NCBI RefSeq assembly: GCF_027172205.1
Contig: NC_070614.1
Location: 43,329,001 to 43,393,000, forward strand
DNA length: 64,000 bases
From: Podarcis raffonei
Taxonomy: Eukaryota > Chordata > Lepidosauria > Squamata > Lacertidae
Direction: 5' to 3'
The first letter of the stretch is position 1; every line of letters starts with the position of its first letter. The notes under the pieces are model-generated. The model saw only the letters and a list, made by a program, of their open reading frames with translations. It was not told where the DNA came from and made no database searches. A program made the translations under genes and the position numbers. Positions 1-11,679 of this stretch are shown piece by piece.

Positions 1-49
1 TAGTTATTAAATTTACTGCATCTCTAGCATTTTGTACACAGTGTTCAGA

Positions 50-400
50 AAGTGGATTAGAGGTTCTTCTCATTCTCTTCATGCAGTGGAGCTGAAAAGG
101 ACATTCTTTTTTTAGACAACACACACCTGAACAACACAATTTGCTAGCACTAGTGAGGACCATCAACTTGGAGGTCTTGTTTAGACAAGTTAACGGAGGG
201 TAAGTATATCAATGGCTACTATTCCTGATGGCTATGCTACTACCAGTATCAGAGGCCATATGCCCTAGAATACCAATTACTTGGGGAACATGATTGGGAG
301 AATGCTGTTCAGCTCGTGTTGTGTTTGTAGGTTTCTCCTAGACATGGCTGGCCACTGTAAAAACAGGATGTAGGACTAGATGGCTGGTGATGCGTAAGGG
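50..400 (+). mobile_element. CR1-type LINE 3' end fragment
   Basis: The stretch follows a dispersed pattern that recurs at 9.5, 27.0, 32.3 and 36.1 kb: 'ggagctgaaaaggacattc', then a degraded peptide-like segment, then 'ggccactgtaaaaacagga' and 'ggactagatggc'. In the better copies the translated part keeps the W-x2-LP ... FKRGLD spacing of the CR1 ORF2 C-terminus. It is old and broken. Confidence 0.45.
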
Positions 401-975
401 AACAGTAGACATCTCTGTTAGGGTACTGCCCTGGATTTGGCTGAAGGCTGAACCAAACTGGGCCAGTCTGGGTTTAGGCTGTATCTGGATGAGATAGTCT
501 CAGATTGCCCTGTATTGGGTTGGACCACCACAAGTCATCAGGAGTTGTCAGGGTTAAGGTTATAGGTGGGTAAGCTGCAGGGGTGTGTTCCCTGTGCAGA
601 ATGCCATGGTGAATCAGAACACTCGGCATTCATTCCAGCTGGTTTCAGGATGTTCCTATGCAAGCACCTTCCAGAAGGTAAGCAGTACGTAACAGAATTA
701 AACTTTCCTGTTCTCAGATGAATGCTCTGCCACAGATAGCTTTTTAGAATATAAGTGTGATATGCAGTGATTTATTTTGTATCCACTGGGATCTTCACTC
801 TGCTGTTATAGCAAATGAATCTCATGTAGTGTCCAGAGCACTGTATAGTCCTGTTGCGTTGGATGAGTTATAGTTAGTAAGGCTGTAGATGTGGACAAGA
901 TGCTTGGATCAGTCAGGACGACCACTTGTATTCTGGATCCTTGCTCTTCATGGATGATAAAAACTAGCAAGGAGG
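401..975. other. intergenic, nothing recognised
   Basis: No open frame with recognisable motifs, terminal repeats or RNA gene was found. It is probably decayed repeat or unique spacer. Confidence 0.4.
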
Positions 976-1196
976 GGATAGCTGGCTGAGCCAGGGAGAT
1001 AATGAATGCCTCCTTGTGAGAGGGGATGGTCCCTGCCTACTTGGAGAGGCAGTAGTAATACCACTCTTCAAGAAACCCTCATTGGATTCAGAAAATCTAC
1101 TGGCCAGTTCTCCCCTTCCAGGGCAAGGTTTTTGACTGGGTGGTCATAGACCAGATCCAGGAAACTGATTGTCTAAATCCATTTTACAAAAAATGA
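976..1196 (+). mobile_element. L2-type LINE reverse transcriptase fragment
   Basis: Conceptual translation gives degraded matches to the L2-clade segment EAVV-PL-KKPSLD and the following FLGKV-DWVV-DQIQETDCL-NPF (consensus PFLGKVIERVVADQLQ). The piece covers only the start of the reverse transcriptase region and is disabled. Confidence 0.55.
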
Positions 1197-1268
1197 TAAA
1201 TCTTCAATAAAACTGTTACAACCGTAATTTAAAACAAACAGAAGGTTTAAACCACAATAGAATAGAGT

Positions 1269-1581
1269 CCAGGGCTCAGCAGGGGGCCGGCCCACTGTCC
1301 CTCAGACCTTGTGGGGGACTGGACTATATTTTAGAAGAAGAAAAAATGAACAAATTCCTATGCCCCACAAATAACCCAGAGATGCATTTTAAATAAAAGC
1401 ATACATTCTACTCATGTAAAAACACCAGGCAGGCTCTACAAATAACCCAGAGATGCATTTTAAATAAAAGGACACATTCTATCCATGTAAAAACATGCTG
1501 ATTCCCGGACCATCCGCGGACCAGATTGAGACGGAGATTGGGCCGGATCCTGCCCCCGGGCCTTAGTTTGCCTACCCATGG
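1269..1581 (+). mobile_element. hAT-type MITE with internal duplication
   Basis: It matches the elements at 8936-9266 (reversed) and 41837-42089: 'cagcagggggccggcccac', 'ccccacaaataacccagag', 'gccttagtttgcctaccc'. The 'aataacccagagatgcattt' block occurs twice here, as in the 8936 copy. The flanks gaatagag / gaatagac look like a degraded 8-bp target duplication. Confidence 0.65.
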
Positions 1582-3350
1582 AATAGACTAAAACAAATTA
1601 CAACTCATACAAACTTTCTATACATCTGTATAGCTTTGTCTAAATAAAAATGTCAGCACAGACAAGAGACTCTTCATATTTAAGTAGAATTTTCTATCTC
1701 AAGGGCCACAATGACCTGCAATGACCAGTTGGTACAGAAGGAATAAGATTATCAATCAGGTATCCAGGTCCCAGTCTGTACGGAGCTATGGATACCAGTG
1801 ACTTTATTTTGGTACCTAAGGCAAGAAATTGCACAAATTCTAGGGCTGTGCTCAATTCTGCCCTCACCCCCCCACCTGGGAAGATCCAGAAGAAAGCCAG
1901 CCAGTTTACAGACCCAAATCAATGTATGGTGCAGTGGGGTTAATATTGAATTAGTCTTAATTTAGAGTCCAAGTAAATATATGGTCAGATATAGGAACAA
2001 ACCGAGATGCTACTAACAAGAAATTAATTGTTTCAATACACATTGAAACAGACTTGAAGCCCATACTGAAGGGAGGTTTCAACCTTGTGGACTTTTCTCC
2101 ACTCTTAGAAGGATGGATGGGGAAGTCCAAATTTGACTTCTCCATACTTATACCTCTGTAAGTCCAATACAGGACACTGGATTCTATTCTAATTTCTTGG
2201 GGTTCCTATAACTAAGGGTTATGCACATTCGTTTTGTTTTGTCCTTTTAAATGACTCTTATTTCTTTAGATTTAGGAGTGTGCTAGGATACTAGGATTAA
2301 AAGAAACCTGTCACTGTACTGCACTGATTAGATTGTAACAACTGAGATCTCTTTTTTCCAAGACCACAGTGTAATAAAAGTTTGCTTTTGAAATTCTCTG
2401 TGTTGTGAATTTCTTGGTTTGGAATTGTTTAGGCACACATTCAAGGCATCATGTGTTTGACTCCCACAACATATCCACCTCTCACACGTGTGTGTTTTGG
2501 GGTTCATGGGTGAATCATGTATGCACATATGTTCCTAAAGGCACATGTAATATTGGTGGTGGACTGCCTGAGCACTTGGGAAATAGGATGGCCACAAATT
2601 ATCTTGCTAATCTTGTCATCCACTTAATAACATGTCCTTCCTTCCTTCTTTCCTGATAGGTACAGTTGGATATTAGTCAATTGCTGCAGGTGGTGAGATC
2701 ACACATTTGGAAAATTTGTGGGGTAATCAAACCCTTGCTTCTTACCACCTTTTTTGATCCCTTGCCATCTACCCAGGAAACCAAACCAGAAGTCAAACGA
2801 ACACACAGTGCACCCCTGTGGATTGCTGTGTACCATGTTCCTTAGTGACAAATAATTACTTTTTTCTCTACCTCCCCAAGAGCAGAAAGTGCAGATAAGG
2901 CACCAACGAATGCAGTCCCCTTTCAAAAAGAATGAGCAATTAATCGCACACACACACACAATTTACTCTTGACTTGCTGTTCAGCCTTTGGAGCAGATAG
3001 ATCATCACCAGAGATGTCTCATGTGCATAGCACTCACAGGCAGCAGATGGAACCGGATCAATCAGCTCCAAACTGATGCTGATCCTGAGTAGAAGAAATT
3101 GCTGCTGAAAACCTCAAGAAATATCTGCTGGGATTTGCAGGTGGGTGAAAAAATAGTTGAGGGTGTATTAGATTTTTCCAAAACACAAGTGCGAAACTCC
3201 GCGGAAAATGACATATTGCAGACTCCTCCAAGGAGCTGTCCAGCAGTTTCTATCTGCTGATCTGCTTTCTCCCCCTCTCTGTCTCCAGCGCTCCACATGC
3301 CTCCTATTGGTGGCTAGATTGTTTATGGGCATAGAGGCAGCATAGAGACT
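1582..3350. other. intergenic, mostly unassigned
   Basis: The only structured feature seen is a short (CA)n run near 2948-2961. Open frames here are short and lack family motifs. Confidence 0.4.
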
Positions 3351-3696
3351 GGTCATCATTGTTAGGATGCAATTCTCCATCCAGAGCACTGGAGACTATA
3401 TATAATACCTCCAGTATTGAAGGTGGCATGTGTCTCAATGGTGGAGAACAGTGGAAGATGGCTGTTGCTGCTTTCAAGTTCTGTTCCTGGGTTTCTCATA
3501 GGCATCTGTTTGACTGCTGTCAGAAGACAGAACACTCAGCTTACCACAGCCTGATCTGGAATGGATTCGTCCCAGCATACTGTTGGAATACTGAGGTTAG
3601 GGAAGTGGTGTTCCTTTCTAAGGGAGAATATAAGGACATGAGAACTCAGAACTACCTTTCCAGGTCAGACACTGGCTATTATACACATAGCAGTTC

Positions 3697-3973
3697 ATTC
3701 CATTTCCCCAGTGTTTCCCTGACTGTTAATTTTCACATTCCATTATACAATGTAAAAACCACATCCAGAACTATAGAAGGGTATAGCAGATGTTTAGCCC
3801 TCGTTTCCGTATTATTTGCAAAGGATTTTTTTTTTTTGGCAGCAAACAGCACAGAAATTAGCACCAAGGTTTTGCTATGTTCAACTATAGTTCTGGAAGT
3901 AGCTTTTATGTCATGTGAAAGCTCAAATATAATGTGGAAATGAACAGTTAGAGAAATGTCAGAGAAATGGAAT
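3697..3973. repeat. imperfect fold-back inverted repeat (MITE-like)
   Basis: The left arm begins attccatttccccagtgtt. The right arm ends with the complement of attccatttctctgacatt. The arms match imperfectly over about 130 bases each and meet around a T-run at 3828-3838. Peptides from the two strands are therefore similar, which marks them as by-products of the palindrome and not as genes. Confidence 0.65.
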
Positions 3974-4019
3974 AAACTGACATGTGAATGCAACTTATGA
4001 CCAACTAGCTGAGTACTCT

Positions 4020-4185
4020 TTCAGCTGCAGGAAAATGCAGGAGGGGGGGGAGAGTGCTTTTCTGTGCAGGTCTCCTTTGTGGGTTTCCCAAAAGAGTTTG
4101 TTTGGGCACTGTGAGAGTAGTACACTGGATTAGATGAGTCATTGGCCTGATCCAAGAGGGTTCCCTGGTCTTCTTAAAGAGGGGA
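4020..4185 (+). mobile_element. CR1-type LINE 3' tail fragment
   Basis: It carries the tail signature also seen at 9.7, 27.3 and 32.6 kb: 'gggcactgtgagagtagtac', 'ggattagatgag', 'ttggcctgatcca', ending near 'tcttctta'. Confidence 0.5.
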
Positions 4186-5067
4186 AACAAAATCCACCTC
4201 AAAACAGCCCAGTGAGGTCTGAACATGCCCAGTGGTCACAAGAGTTCTAATATTCTTTTCTGGGATTGTGTGGTGGCAGTGGGGAGATGGAAAACTGGGA
4301 GGGGGAGAATGGAGGGGAGAGACGGGTAGCTGGGTAGCTAAGACACTGAGACACTCCACAGAGCAACATTTTCTTCTCTTCTATTAACGTCTACAAAATT
4401 AGATCCGTCAGAGTGTCACCAAGAATAGATAACTGTGGCAACTCTACTTTCATTTCCAACAACCTTTTATGTGCAGGGAACAAGGGGAGCAGGGTTCAAA
4501 CAACTGTGAGGAGGGACAAGATCTGGGTTCAAACTCACCACCCCACATTTATTGAAATATACCTTATTAGAAAGGGGGGGGTGGAACCAAGGTCAAGGAT
4601 AGGTGTGAAAAGGGAGGAGGAAGCAAAAGTTAAACCTCAGTTGGGTGTACAATTTTAAGGCCAGTCTTTAAACAGCACAATAGGAGTGGATGCAGTTTAG
4701 TAATAAAGGTAGACAAAGGGGTACATTCAACGTCTGTCATATCTGCTTCTCACGGTGCTGAGATCCACTTTCTTTCACCTGACCCAGTAGTGGTGGAGGT
4801 GGTGCTAAATAAAAGCTGCATTGTGAGGGCACAGCTCCTGCTTTCTTCTTCATGGTCTCCTCCAGAGGCTAACATCCCTCTAGAATCTTATTCAATCTCC
4901 TCCTTCAGGAGCTCTGAAGAGTTCCAATGGCCTTTCTGTGCTCCAGGCACCCCATAGGGTTATATTGCCTTTTGGAAAATGGTCTGTTTCTTAGGAAAAT
5001 GTATAGTTGGTGTGCAGACAAAACTTTAGGAAGGACAGTATATTTTAGAGGAATTGATTAGATGGAG

Positions 5068-5248
5068 AAGGGGCCTAGCTCAGTGATGAACCATCTGATC
5101 TGCACTCAGAAGGTCCCAGGTTTGATCCCCAGAATCTCCAAGTAGAGTTGTGAATTTTCTCTTGTCTGAATCCCTGAAAAGCCGCTTCCTGTCAATGTAG
5201 ACAAGTACTAAGCTAAATGGACACTATCTGACCCAATATATGGCAGCT
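5068..5248 (+). mobile_element. SINE with tRNA-Ala-like head
   Basis: An A-box-like 'cctagctcagtgatgaacc' and a B-box-like 'ggtttgatccccag' sit at tRNA spacing around a TGC-type anticodon arm (ctgatctgcactcagaagg). A tail with 'gccgcttcctgtcaatgtag' and 'tatggcagcttc' follows. It is a dispersed element, not a functional tRNA gene; no cloverleaf forms cleanly. Minus-strand copies lie at 36588-36772 and 53615-53715. Confidence 0.6.
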
Positions 5249-6220
5249 TCTGATCTTTCTAAAAGACAAAAAAAAACCTACACTAGTTTTCTGAAGTAAT
5301 ATAAAATTGACTTTCTCCTTTCTCAATGAACTTGCATTCCCACACATTTTATTATGGGAATTTCACCCTTTGGTATTTACAGGGGCAGGAATTCAATTCA
5401 TTCTGTTATTGGCATACAAAAGATGAGGTGAAGTCTGTACAGTTCAACCGCCCTGAGATCTTTGAATGAACGGTAGTATATAAATTTAAATATAAAGAGG
5501 GGGGAAATAAAGAAAAGACCTCAAAAGGGGGAAAAATGAAAAGGAATAAAAGGAAAGTCAGTGGGCATGGGAGAAAGTAAAGAAATAAAAAAAATCTGTT
5601 GGGAAGTTACTTCATTCCCATGACTCCTATTACTATCTCTCTATTTCAGTTTGGTTGTTTATGTTTAACCTTTGCAATTCACCTCCTTTCGGAACCTGCA
5701 CTAGTTTAATTTGTTCATCTATTCTCTGCAACATTCTTTCTCTATTTCTCAAGCATTGATTTGACATACTTCTTTTTTGAGTCTAATAATATTACAAGAC
5801 GTGGTCCAGAGTGCCTTCTCATTCTTTCCATGGGTAGGTTAATATCCAGCCTCTCTTGAGATCTATAAGCAACTTGCACGTTTTTATAGCAATCAGTTCT
5901 CTGTTCTAATATACAATTAGCTTAAAGTTATGCCCCATTTGCCCCTGATCTTTTTTTGTTTGTGTAGGGATGTAAACATTTTTAATTCCCTTCTTTTATT
6001 CAAAACATGAGGGAGTATGATTGCAAGTCTCTCAATATGGTGTCCATTTCTAAGCAATTTCTCACTTGTCCAGTACCTAAACCTGATGGTTTCTTTGACA
6101 CACAACTGATGGACTTGAGCAAACTGCACCTTGGATAGTCAGCCTTTCTTTTTTGTGGCATGTATGATTTATTCATTGCTCCAACTATGACTCAATGTAA
6201 GGCAGTAACATATAAATAAA
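5249..6220. other. intergenic with an L2-like 3' tail
   Basis: Near 5440-5500 'caaccgccctgagatcttt' followed by 'agtatataaatttaaata' resembles the 3' tail of L2-type LINEs. A purine/A-rich tract follows (about 5500-5600). The rest is unassigned. Confidence 0.4.
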
Positions 6221-6222
6221 TC

Positions 6223-6352
6223 AAAGATAGGAAACCTATGACCCTTCAGATATTGGTAGGACTCATCCACAGCCAGCCTTGTCAGTGGTCAAAGAGAAAG
6301 GAAGTTGGAGTTCCGCAACACCTGAAAAGCCACATATTCTCCATCCCTGGTT
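6223..6352. repeat. hairpin MITE, 'gaacctgtggccctccaga' family
   Basis: The ends 'aggaaacctatgacccttca' and 'catattctccatccctgg' are degraded inverted complements around a hairpin carrying 'aagttggagttccgc'. Related hairpins lie at 8705, 28821, 33036, 37930 and 52855. No coding capacity. Confidence 0.5.
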
Positions 6353-6568
6353 CCTCGTACAGACAATAGTAAGTTAGATCGGGGAACAGTCTGAATCACT
6401 ATAAGTCTTGCAATAATGTATGAACCACTCGGACTGGAGTCTCAGCACCCAGCTGAGAAGAATAACACACAAGACACACCCATTGCTGATTTCACCTAAA
6501 ACTGTGAAGCAAGTATCTCATTACTCTCTCCTTTCTGCCCAATTTTCACAGTGATACACAAGGAGGGA

Positions 6569-7528
6569 ATGGTGTGGTCAAACCAGACCATGACAACCGA
6601 GTTTGTCCTACTGGGCCTCTCTGAAACCAGGGAATTCCAACTCATCTTATTTGTCGTCTTCCTCTTCCTCTACATTGGTACTCTCTTCAGCAACACTCTC
6701 ATCATCTTTGCGATTTTCAGGGATCACCGTCTTTCAGACTCACCCATGTTCTTTCTGCTGGCTCATTTGGCTTTCCTGGACCTCTGCCTGTGCTCCTTTG
6801 CCACTCCAAGATCTCTCTTTGATTATCTTGCCCAGCACCATGTCATCTCCTTCCATGGCTGCATGACACAAATCTTCTGCCTCCACTTCTTTGGAGGCAT
6901 TGAGATGCTCCTGCTGATTGTTATGGCCTATGACCGGTATGTGGCCATCTCCCATCCTCTCCGCTATGCCTCACTCATGAACCGACGCCATTGCATGGCA
7001 CTTCTCCTTGCTTCCTGGGCTGGTGGACTCCTCCATGCTACTGTGCAGTTGGCTTTCATCCTTAATGTGCCTTTTTGTGGACCCAATCAGGTGGACAGCT
7101 TCTATTGTGACCTCCCCTTGGTCATCAAGTTGGCCTGCACTGACACCTACCCCCTGGAGGTCATGATGGTCACCAACAGTGGCATTTTGTCACTGGTGTG
7201 TTTCATTGGCTTGCTTCTCTCGTATGGATTCATTCTCTACACAGTCTGCTCCCGGGCCTCTTCTGAAAGGACCACCAAGGCTGCCTCCACATGTACCTCT
7301 CACCTCATCGTGGTCACCATGTACTTTGGACCTATTATGTTTATTTACTTGCGTCCGTACACCCGGTTCATGATTGATAAGGTACTCTCTGTCTTCTACA
7401 CTTCCATCACCCCCTTGCTGAACCCAGCTATCTATGCTTTGAAGAACAAAGAGATGAAGGCTGCATTGGGAAGTCTTTTGTCAAGGTTTTCTGGGCGGGT
7501 TTCCACTCAAGGCCAGGCCTGCCGTTAG
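6569..7528 (+). CDS. olfactory receptor, class II, family 4-like (divergent member)
   Basis: Encodes a 319-residue odorant receptor, a seven-helix G-protein-coupled receptor of olfactory neuron cilia expected to signal through G-olf. Seen: an N-glycosylation site NQT at residue 5; the extended TM1 segment FVLLGLSETREFQLILFVV; MFFLLAHLAFLDLC in TM2; MAYDRYVAISHPL at the end of TM3; LPxxIKLACTDTY in the second outer loop; KAASTCTSHL before TM6; and PLLNPAIYALKNKEM in TM7. The length is normal and the frame intact. I start at ATG 6569 because an acceptor ('cccaattttcacag') ends at about 6551, so any upstream in-frame codons lie at or before the exon boundary. It differs from the other four window copies in TM1 (SNTLIIFAIF) and TM7. 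Family 4 rests on the FVLLGLS opening and the FCGPNQVDSFYCDLP loop; the exact subfamily is unknown. Confidence 0.93.
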   Translation: MVWSNQTMTTEFVLLGLSETREFQLILFVVFLFLYIGTLFSNTLIIFAIFRDHRLSDSPMFFLLAHLAFLDLCLCSFATPRSLFDYLAQHHVISFHGCMTQIFCLHFFGGIEMLLLIVMAYDRYVAISHPLRYASLMNRRHCMALLLASWAGGLLHATVQLAFILNVPFCGPNQVDSFYCDLPLVIKLACTDTYPLEVMMVTNSGILSLVCFIGLLLSYGFILYTVCSRASSERTTKAASTCTSHLIVVTMYFGPIMFIYLRPYTRFMIDKVLSVFYTSITPLLNPAIYALKNKEMKAALGSLLSRFSGRVSTQGQACR

Positions 7529-7621
7529 GCAGCTTGCAGAGGCCCCCTGTGATGGCTGACACAAAAAAGCAGCAAACTTTTATTTTATTTACAGTTCCCC
7601 TTGCACACAAGGTGTGGGTAA

Positions 7622-7912
7622 AGTGGACAGGGATAAGTTTTCCTCCTCCTCTCCTAATTCCAGAACCCGGGCTCATCCAATGGAGCTGAAAAGGAAGCAC
7701 TTCTTTACACAGCACACTGCTGAACAATCGAACTTACTACCACAGGTGAAAAATACACATGGACTTATAAAATTAGCATTTACTTCCATCAACCTCTCTG
7801 AACAGCCCTGCGCCCTAACGGTGATGCAAATCACCCCCTCCTTGCTGATCAGTTTGACCATCGGCAGGGAAGCTGCATGGCTGTGGAGAGGGAGAGAGTT
7901 GAAGTGACCATA
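7622..7912 (+). mobile_element. CR1-type LINE 3' end fragment
   Basis: 'cagaacccgggctcatccaa' and 'ggagctgaaaaggaagcact' followed by 'ttacacagcacactgctg' match the family at 32.3 kb. A short readable stretch (RTRAHPMELKRKHFFTQHTA) is a relic of the LINE reading frame. It begins about 95 bases after the receptor stop codon. Confidence 0.5.
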
Positions 7913-8704
7913 GCCCCTGGTCAGTTGGCAAAGGATGAATATGGCCTTCAGGATAAAAAAGAGTCAGCTTTTTATATTTAGGCCATCTCAGTCTTTCATT
8001 CTGCCAAGCACATCAGTTGATTTGAAATAGGCAGTTCTGATACATATATTATTCCTTGACTGCATTGCATTGCATTTATACACCATCTTTCTGCCCAAAC
8101 ACCCGAAGTGGTTTGAAATTTTATATAAACCATTGCTTTATTCCTTAGGCATTTCAGTGGTTTGGGTTACTTATTGCAAGTACTGTTGCTCTACTCCTAG
8201 AAGATATAATATGCTGTCACAACAGAAAGCCCACAGGCTTTTAAGCAGACAGCCCTAGCTGTACACAAACTCTCTTTTCATGGGTGAACATGCACTTTGA
8301 CAGCATCCCCAAGGGAAAATTCACCAGTATTTTCTTTTGTGTCTGTAGTAGAAGATTTCTAAAAGAAAATTCTATCTGGACATGGAGAGCCTATTGTTTG
8401 TGAAGACAGGGAACGTTTTATCATAGATTATTAAAATGAAATAAGGAATGTGTGGCAGTACAATCTCTCTTGTTATGAAATATTTTTTATTTTATAGTTT
8501 ACAAAAAAAATAGGAGGGGTGTAACAAAACAAAGGGCCAGAAGGTTTTAATGGGTCCATTAGGTTTTTCTTTATTTTTAAAGCATTTTTAATGTAACAAA
8601 TATCAGCACCCTTCCATAATATACCCTCTCTTGTTTTCTCCTTTGTCATAATATTCTACACTCACTATTTGCGAGGAAATGCCCTTTAAGAATTGCTCCC
8701 CTTC
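7913..8704. other. intergenic, nothing recognised
   Basis: AT-rich spacer without readable motifs. Confidence 0.4.
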
Positions 8705-8855
8705 AGGCAAGAGCAAGGAACCTGTGACCCTCCAAATATTGCTAGACCACAACTCCCATCATCTCTGACCATTGGTCATGTTGCCTGGGGCTGATGAGGC
8801 TTGAAGTCCAACAGAATCTGGAGAGTTACAGGTTCCCTGTGCCAGCCTTAGGTCA
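8705..8855. repeat. hairpin MITE
   Basis: 'caaggaacctgtgaccctcc' ... 'ggagagttacaggttccctg' form complementary ends around 'acaactcccatcatctctga'. Same family as 6223, 28821 and 33036. Confidence 0.6.
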
Positions 8856-8935
8856 CCTTCCACACATCTGCGTTTAATGCTGGGCACAGCACTTAACAGC
8901 CAGTCAAAACCTTCTTTCCTTCACAGCCACTAGCC

Positions 8936-9266
8936 CAGGGGTAGGCAACCTGAGGCCCATGGGCCAGATGCAGCCCAATCGCCTTCTCAGTCTGGGCCAC
9001 AGACGGTCTGGGAATCAGCATGTTTTTACATGAGTAGAATGTGTCCTTTTATTTAAAATGCATCTCTGGGTTATTTGTGGGGCGTGCCTTGTGTTTTTAC
9101 ATGAGTAGAATGTGTGCTTTTATTTAAAATGCATATCTGGGTTATTTGTGGGGCATAGAAATTTGTTCATTCCCCCACCCCCCAAAAAAATATGTATAGT
9201 CTGGCCCATCACATGGTCTGAGGGACAATGGACTGGCCCATGGCTGAAAAAGGTTGCTGACCCCTG
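8936..9266 (-). mobile_element. complete hAT-type MITE with perfect 8-bp target duplication
   Basis: The 331-bp element starts caggggtaggcaacc and ends ggttgctgacccctg, giving terminal inverted repeats. It is flanked by cactagcc at 8928-8935 and 9267-9274, an exact 8-bp duplication as hAT transposases make. Inside, a segment of about 75 bp ('tttttacatgagtagaatgt' ... 'gggttatttgtggggc') is tandemly duplicated, as in the 1269 copy. Non-coding. Confidence 0.9.
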
Positions 9267-9544
9267 CACTAGCCTACCTAAATGGAAGTGAAATCTTTAA
9301 AAAACAGCAGCATATTCAAAGCCTTCTGACCGGCTTCGTTGTATTCCAATCTGGCCATTTACGAAGCATCAATGCCTCCTAGTGGCCATTTAGTCTCATT
9401 TATTTTTGGTCATTCCTTTGCACGAAGCTCACAAACGTTAACTCAGTTGTTTCTGCAACTGCCTTGTAAGATGGATCATTATTGTGACATTTGTGCTAAG
9501 TTTGTGAGCATGATGCTTTGAATAAAATCACTATGGTGATTTTT

Positions 9545-9840
9545 TTTGGATAGGCCATCAAATTCACTCCCACAAGATGGTTATCAACCTGGATGACTTT
9601 AAAAGAGGATTATACAAATTCATGGAGGTTAAGGCTATCAGTGGCTACTAACCCTAACAAGTATGTTCTACCTCCACAGATGGAGGAAGCATGCCTCTGA
9701 CCAGTTAATGGAACTAGCAAGTTGGAAGAAGGCTATTGCACCCAGGTCCTGTGCAATAATCACAGGCATCTGGTTGGCCACTGTGAGAGCAGGAAGCTTT
9801 GGGCTCATTCAGCGGGCACTTACTCCTTTTGTTCTTTAAA
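9545..9840 (+). mobile_element. CR1-type LINE 3' end fragment
   Basis: 'actcccacaagatggttatc', 'gactttaaaagaggattata', 'ggttggccactgtgagagca' and 'gggctcattcagcgggc' follow the order of the 32.3 kb copy. Disabled. Confidence 0.5.
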
Positions 9841-9894
9841 GGGGGGAATAACCCGATGAGGACTGAACATGCCATCAGCCACAGAATGCCAACT

Positions 9895-10400
9895 GCCTGT
9901 TATTGTCAGCTAAGAGACATCACCTTGCCAACAAAGGTCCGTATAGTAAAAGCTATGGTTTTCCCAGTAGTGATGTATGGAAGTGAGAGCTGGACCATAA
10001 AGAAGGCTGATCGCCAAAGAATTGATGCTTTTGAATTATGGTGCTGGAGGAGACTCTTGAGAGTCCCATGGACTGCAAGAAGATCAAACCTCTCCATTCT
10101 TAAGGAAATCAGCCCTGAGTGCTCACTGGAAGGACAGATCGTGAAGCTGAGGCTCCAATACTTTGGCCACTCATGAGAAGAGAAGACTCCCTGGAAAAGA
10201 CCCTGATGTTGGGAAAGATGGAGGGCACAAGGAGAAGGGGATGACAGAGGACAAGATGGTTGGATGGTGTTCTTGAAGCTACCAGCATGAGTTTGATCAA
10301 ACTGCAGGAGGCAGTGGAGGACAGAAGTGCCTGGCGTGCTCTGGTCCATGGGGTCACGAAGAGTCGGACACGACTAAACGACTAAACAACAACAGCAGCA
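9895..10400 (+). mobile_element. BovB (RTE clade) LINE 3' end
   Basis: The frame to 10176 reads as the C-terminal part of BovB ORF2: KAMVFPVVMYGSESWTIKKA, RIDAFELWCWRRLLRVPWTA, RRSNLSILKEISPE, LRLQYFGH. One base is lost at 'ccactcatgag' (intact copies have cacctcatgag), so the frame breaks there. The rest continues out of frame to the BovB 3' terminus 'gtcacgaagagtcggacacg' 'actaaacgactaaacaacaa'. BovB is known for horizontal spread among squamates and ruminants. 5'-truncated, as usual. Confidence 0.92.
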
Positions 10401-11564
10401 AGCAAATGAAAGAGCAGCAGACCAAACAAGACAGAAGTCAGCTCACCTATAGCCTAAGCTAAGAGTTTCCTAACTTAGAGCAAAGTCACGCTGGTAAATT
10501 TGGAAGCCCTTGGCAGGAATGGACTTTGATAGGATGGTTGTCACAGTCTGGTTCACGGGCGATCTAAGTCCCGGCTGGAGAAGTCAGGACTGGGGGCAAG
10601 ATGGCAGGGTGGGAGCAGGAACGGGAGTCCAGAAGCCAGAAAGCTAAGAGTCCGAGGATCAAGAAGCAAGGAGTCAAGGAGCAAAACGCAGCAAGGCAGG
10701 GAACGTGTTGCTGTGGCAAAGAGCCAAAGGGAAATGCTGACCTTATATCCCTTCCTGGCTCTTGCCACCAGGTGCTGTGAGTTACCAATTGGCCTCACCT
10801 GTGTTGCCACGCCTTGCCCCTTCAGAACAAACTTAGGAAGGCCCCAGTCCTGCAAAGTCCTACTGGTCACAGGGCCTGGCTCCTGCATGTGCTCCTAACA
10901 ATGGTGCCCTGAGCAATGACAAAATTTGGCACCCCCTCTAAATATTTCTTATTTTCACAATAATTCCTTTCGGTAGAGTTGCTTTTTTGTGGATCTACTC
11001 AATAGGCTGACAAAAACAGAAGTTGTTGTTTTTGTAATGCACCCTCTTGGCTCAGCACCCTGTGCAGGAGGACTACCTACACTGCCCAAAATCCAGCACT
11101 GCCCTTGGCCTCATTTGTTTCCCTGCTCAGTTTTTCCCTCCCTTGGGATAAAAGAAGGGCATAGGAGGTGCTGATGCAATTTCTCAAGCTGATTTCTAGT
11201 TTTTAACAAGATCCCCAAGGTATGGAGCTGGGCTCGCCTCCAGGGCCATCATGAGAACAAGTCCTGTTCTTCCTTCAGTGAGGAACATACCTCCTGGACT
11301 CAGAGAAGATAAAGATGTGAGCAGTGATGCAGACCTGAGAACGGGGCGGGGGGGATACCTTCCCTATCCCACCGAAGAATGTGGATGCTATGTTGCTTTC
11401 AAGAAACCTTCGTTCTCCAGTTCCCTTCTACTTTTCCTAATGCCTCCCATTCTCCCTTTATCAATGGGAACCAGGTAAGTGTCTGAGCTAGTTCTTGGCT
11501 TTGGTAATATTTTTAATCTCAGAAATCCCTTTGTCTGTGAACAACACCCATTATTCCAGAACAC
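10401..11564. other. intergenic with an unclassified GC-richer segment
   Basis: About 10545-10900 is GC-richer and contains repeated 'aagaagcaaggagtcaagga'-like wording. It looks like a dispersed repeat, but I cannot place it in a family. No readable protein domain was found; minus-strand open frames of 74-111 codons here show none. Confidence 0.35.
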
Positions 11565-11628
11565 CAAACCTGTTCCCAACTGTATGTGTTTGCTGTCAAA
11601 CCTGTTCCCAACTGTATGTGTTTGCTCC
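11565..11628. repeat. two-copy tandem duplication (about 32 bp)
   Basis: 'aaacctgttcccaactgtat' 'gtgtttgct' occurs twice in succession with almost no divergence, implying a recent local duplication. Confidence 0.85.
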
Positions 11629-11679
11629 AATCTCTTGAGTATTTGGGCTCCTCCAGATTCCTCATTCATCTTGATTTGC

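Noticed and set aside
3359-3943. A 194-codon open frame
   Set aside because: It runs into the fold-back repeat and has no domain; the opposite strand gives a mirror-like peptide.
5068-5140. Possible tRNA genes (also at 18700 and 36343)
   Set aside because: A and B boxes are present, but each belongs to a SINE with a conserved non-tRNA tail, and the acceptor stems do not pair.
10545-10900. Possible LTR-like segment
   Set aside because: GC-richer and repeat-like, but no paired copy, primer-binding site or coding part was seen, so no family was assigned.
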